Shown in pieces: positions 4,769-5,017 of a stretch of DNA of 5,017 bases (positions within the stretch are counted from its first letter, which is position 1; the number at the start of each line of letters is the position of its first letter). Origin of the DNA: Solirubrobacterales bacterium. Lineage in GTDB: Bacteria; Actinomycetota; Thermoleophilia; Solirubrobacterales; 70-9. The DNA lies in contig JASLJO010000099.1 of the NCBI GenBank assembly GCA_030152505.1, forward strand, positions 1 through 5,017. The letters run 5' to 3'. The notes beneath the pieces were generated by a model. That model saw nothing but the letters and a program-made list of their open reading frames with translations, searched no databases and was not told the DNA's origin. Both the position numbers and the translations under genes were made by a program.

Positions 4769-5017
4769 ATGCCCGAGTTCAAGCTCAACCCCGCCTACAC
4801 GCCGACCGCCGATCAGCCGAAAGCGATCGCCGGCCTGGCCGAGGGGCTGGAGCGGGGGGAGCACTTTCAGACGCTGCTCGGGGCGACCGGGACCGGCAAG
4901 ACCTTCACCATGGCGGGGACGATCGCGGCGGCGCAGCGGCCCGCGCTGGTGATCGCCCACAACAAGACGCTCGCCGCGCAGCTCTGCAACGAGTTCCGCG
5001 AGTTCTTCCCCGACAAC
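4769..5017 (+). CDS. uvrB: Excinuclease ABC subunit B, N-terminal part (3' truncated)
   Basis: UvrB is the DNA-damage-verifying, ATP-dependent helicase-like subunit of UvrABC nucleotide excision repair; it is loaded by UvrA and recruits UvrC. The first 83 residues are present and the frame is open to the window edge. They match the family start: FKLNPAYTPTADQPKAI (4-20), Walker A GATGTGKT (38-45) followed by FTMA, then ALVIAHNKTLAAQL (59-72) and the start of the EFREFFPDN block (75-83). The ATG at 4769 puts these motifs at normal positions. AAGGT at 4756-4760 may serve as ribosome site or as part of a -10. The beta-hairpin and the remaining helicase motifs lie beyond the window. Its position after rpsA-coaE matches actinobacterial gene order. 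Confidence 0.96.
   Translation, partial: MPEFKLNPAYTPTADQPKAIAGLAEGLERGEHFQTLLGATGTGKTFTMAGTIAAAQRPALVIAHNKTLAAQLCNEFREFFPDN

Noticed and set aside
4760..4960. Minus-strand open frame opposite the uvrB start
   Set aside because: The plus strand encodes an unmistakable UvrB N-terminus including Walker A.

Overview
The window is GC-rich chromosomal DNA from a bacterium, most likely an actinobacterium. A Thermoleophilia/Solirubrobacterales-like lineage is my best guess from the gene content and protein style, but I could not test it. Evidence for the phylum is the order rpsA - coaE - ... - uvrB, which is also seen in Mycobacterium, together with frequent GTG/TTG starts, starts without a Shine-Dalgarno, and ATGA-type gene overlaps. 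Both ends cut genes: the 3' part of rpsA on the left and the first 83 codons of uvrB on the right.

Left block, + strand (3-3844). Five genes run head to tail with almost no space between them: rpsA (ribosomal protein S1, last S1 domain plus a long acidic EEP-rich tail), coaE (dephospho-CoA kinase), a membrane-anchored lytic transglycosylase, a 12-TM DHA2-like MFS transporter, and a small membrane-anchored extracytoplasmic protein of unknown function. Spacing is 8 nt (rpsA/coaE), then three successive 4-nt overlaps, so this looks like one translationally coupled operon joining translation, CoA synthesis and a three-gene cell-envelope group. The MFS start is reset here to TTG 1953, which has a clear AAGGAG upstream.

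Middle (3845-4327). The convergent gap after the operon holds a 118-bp fold-back element with 22-bp perfect arms. Next comes a minus-strand gene for an 82-residue XRE/HTH regulator, with a relatively AT-rich upstream region. This part has a less GC-rich composition than its flanks.

Right block (4328-5017). A minus-strand DoxX-like four-TM protein is divergent from uvrB. The 72-bp gap between them holds a 14-bp perfect dyad flanked on each side by a TANNNT element 7-8 nt from each start codon. This fits two divergent leaderless promoters with a shared operator.

Most of the window is ordinary conserved chromosome; I see no defence system, CRISPR array, RNA gene or transposase. The points most worth a second look are the dyad between doxX and uvrB, the fold-back element, the coaE start codon lying in a hairpin loop, the uncharacterised MFS plus anchored-protein pair, and a probably artefactual inverted repeat at the very start of the window.
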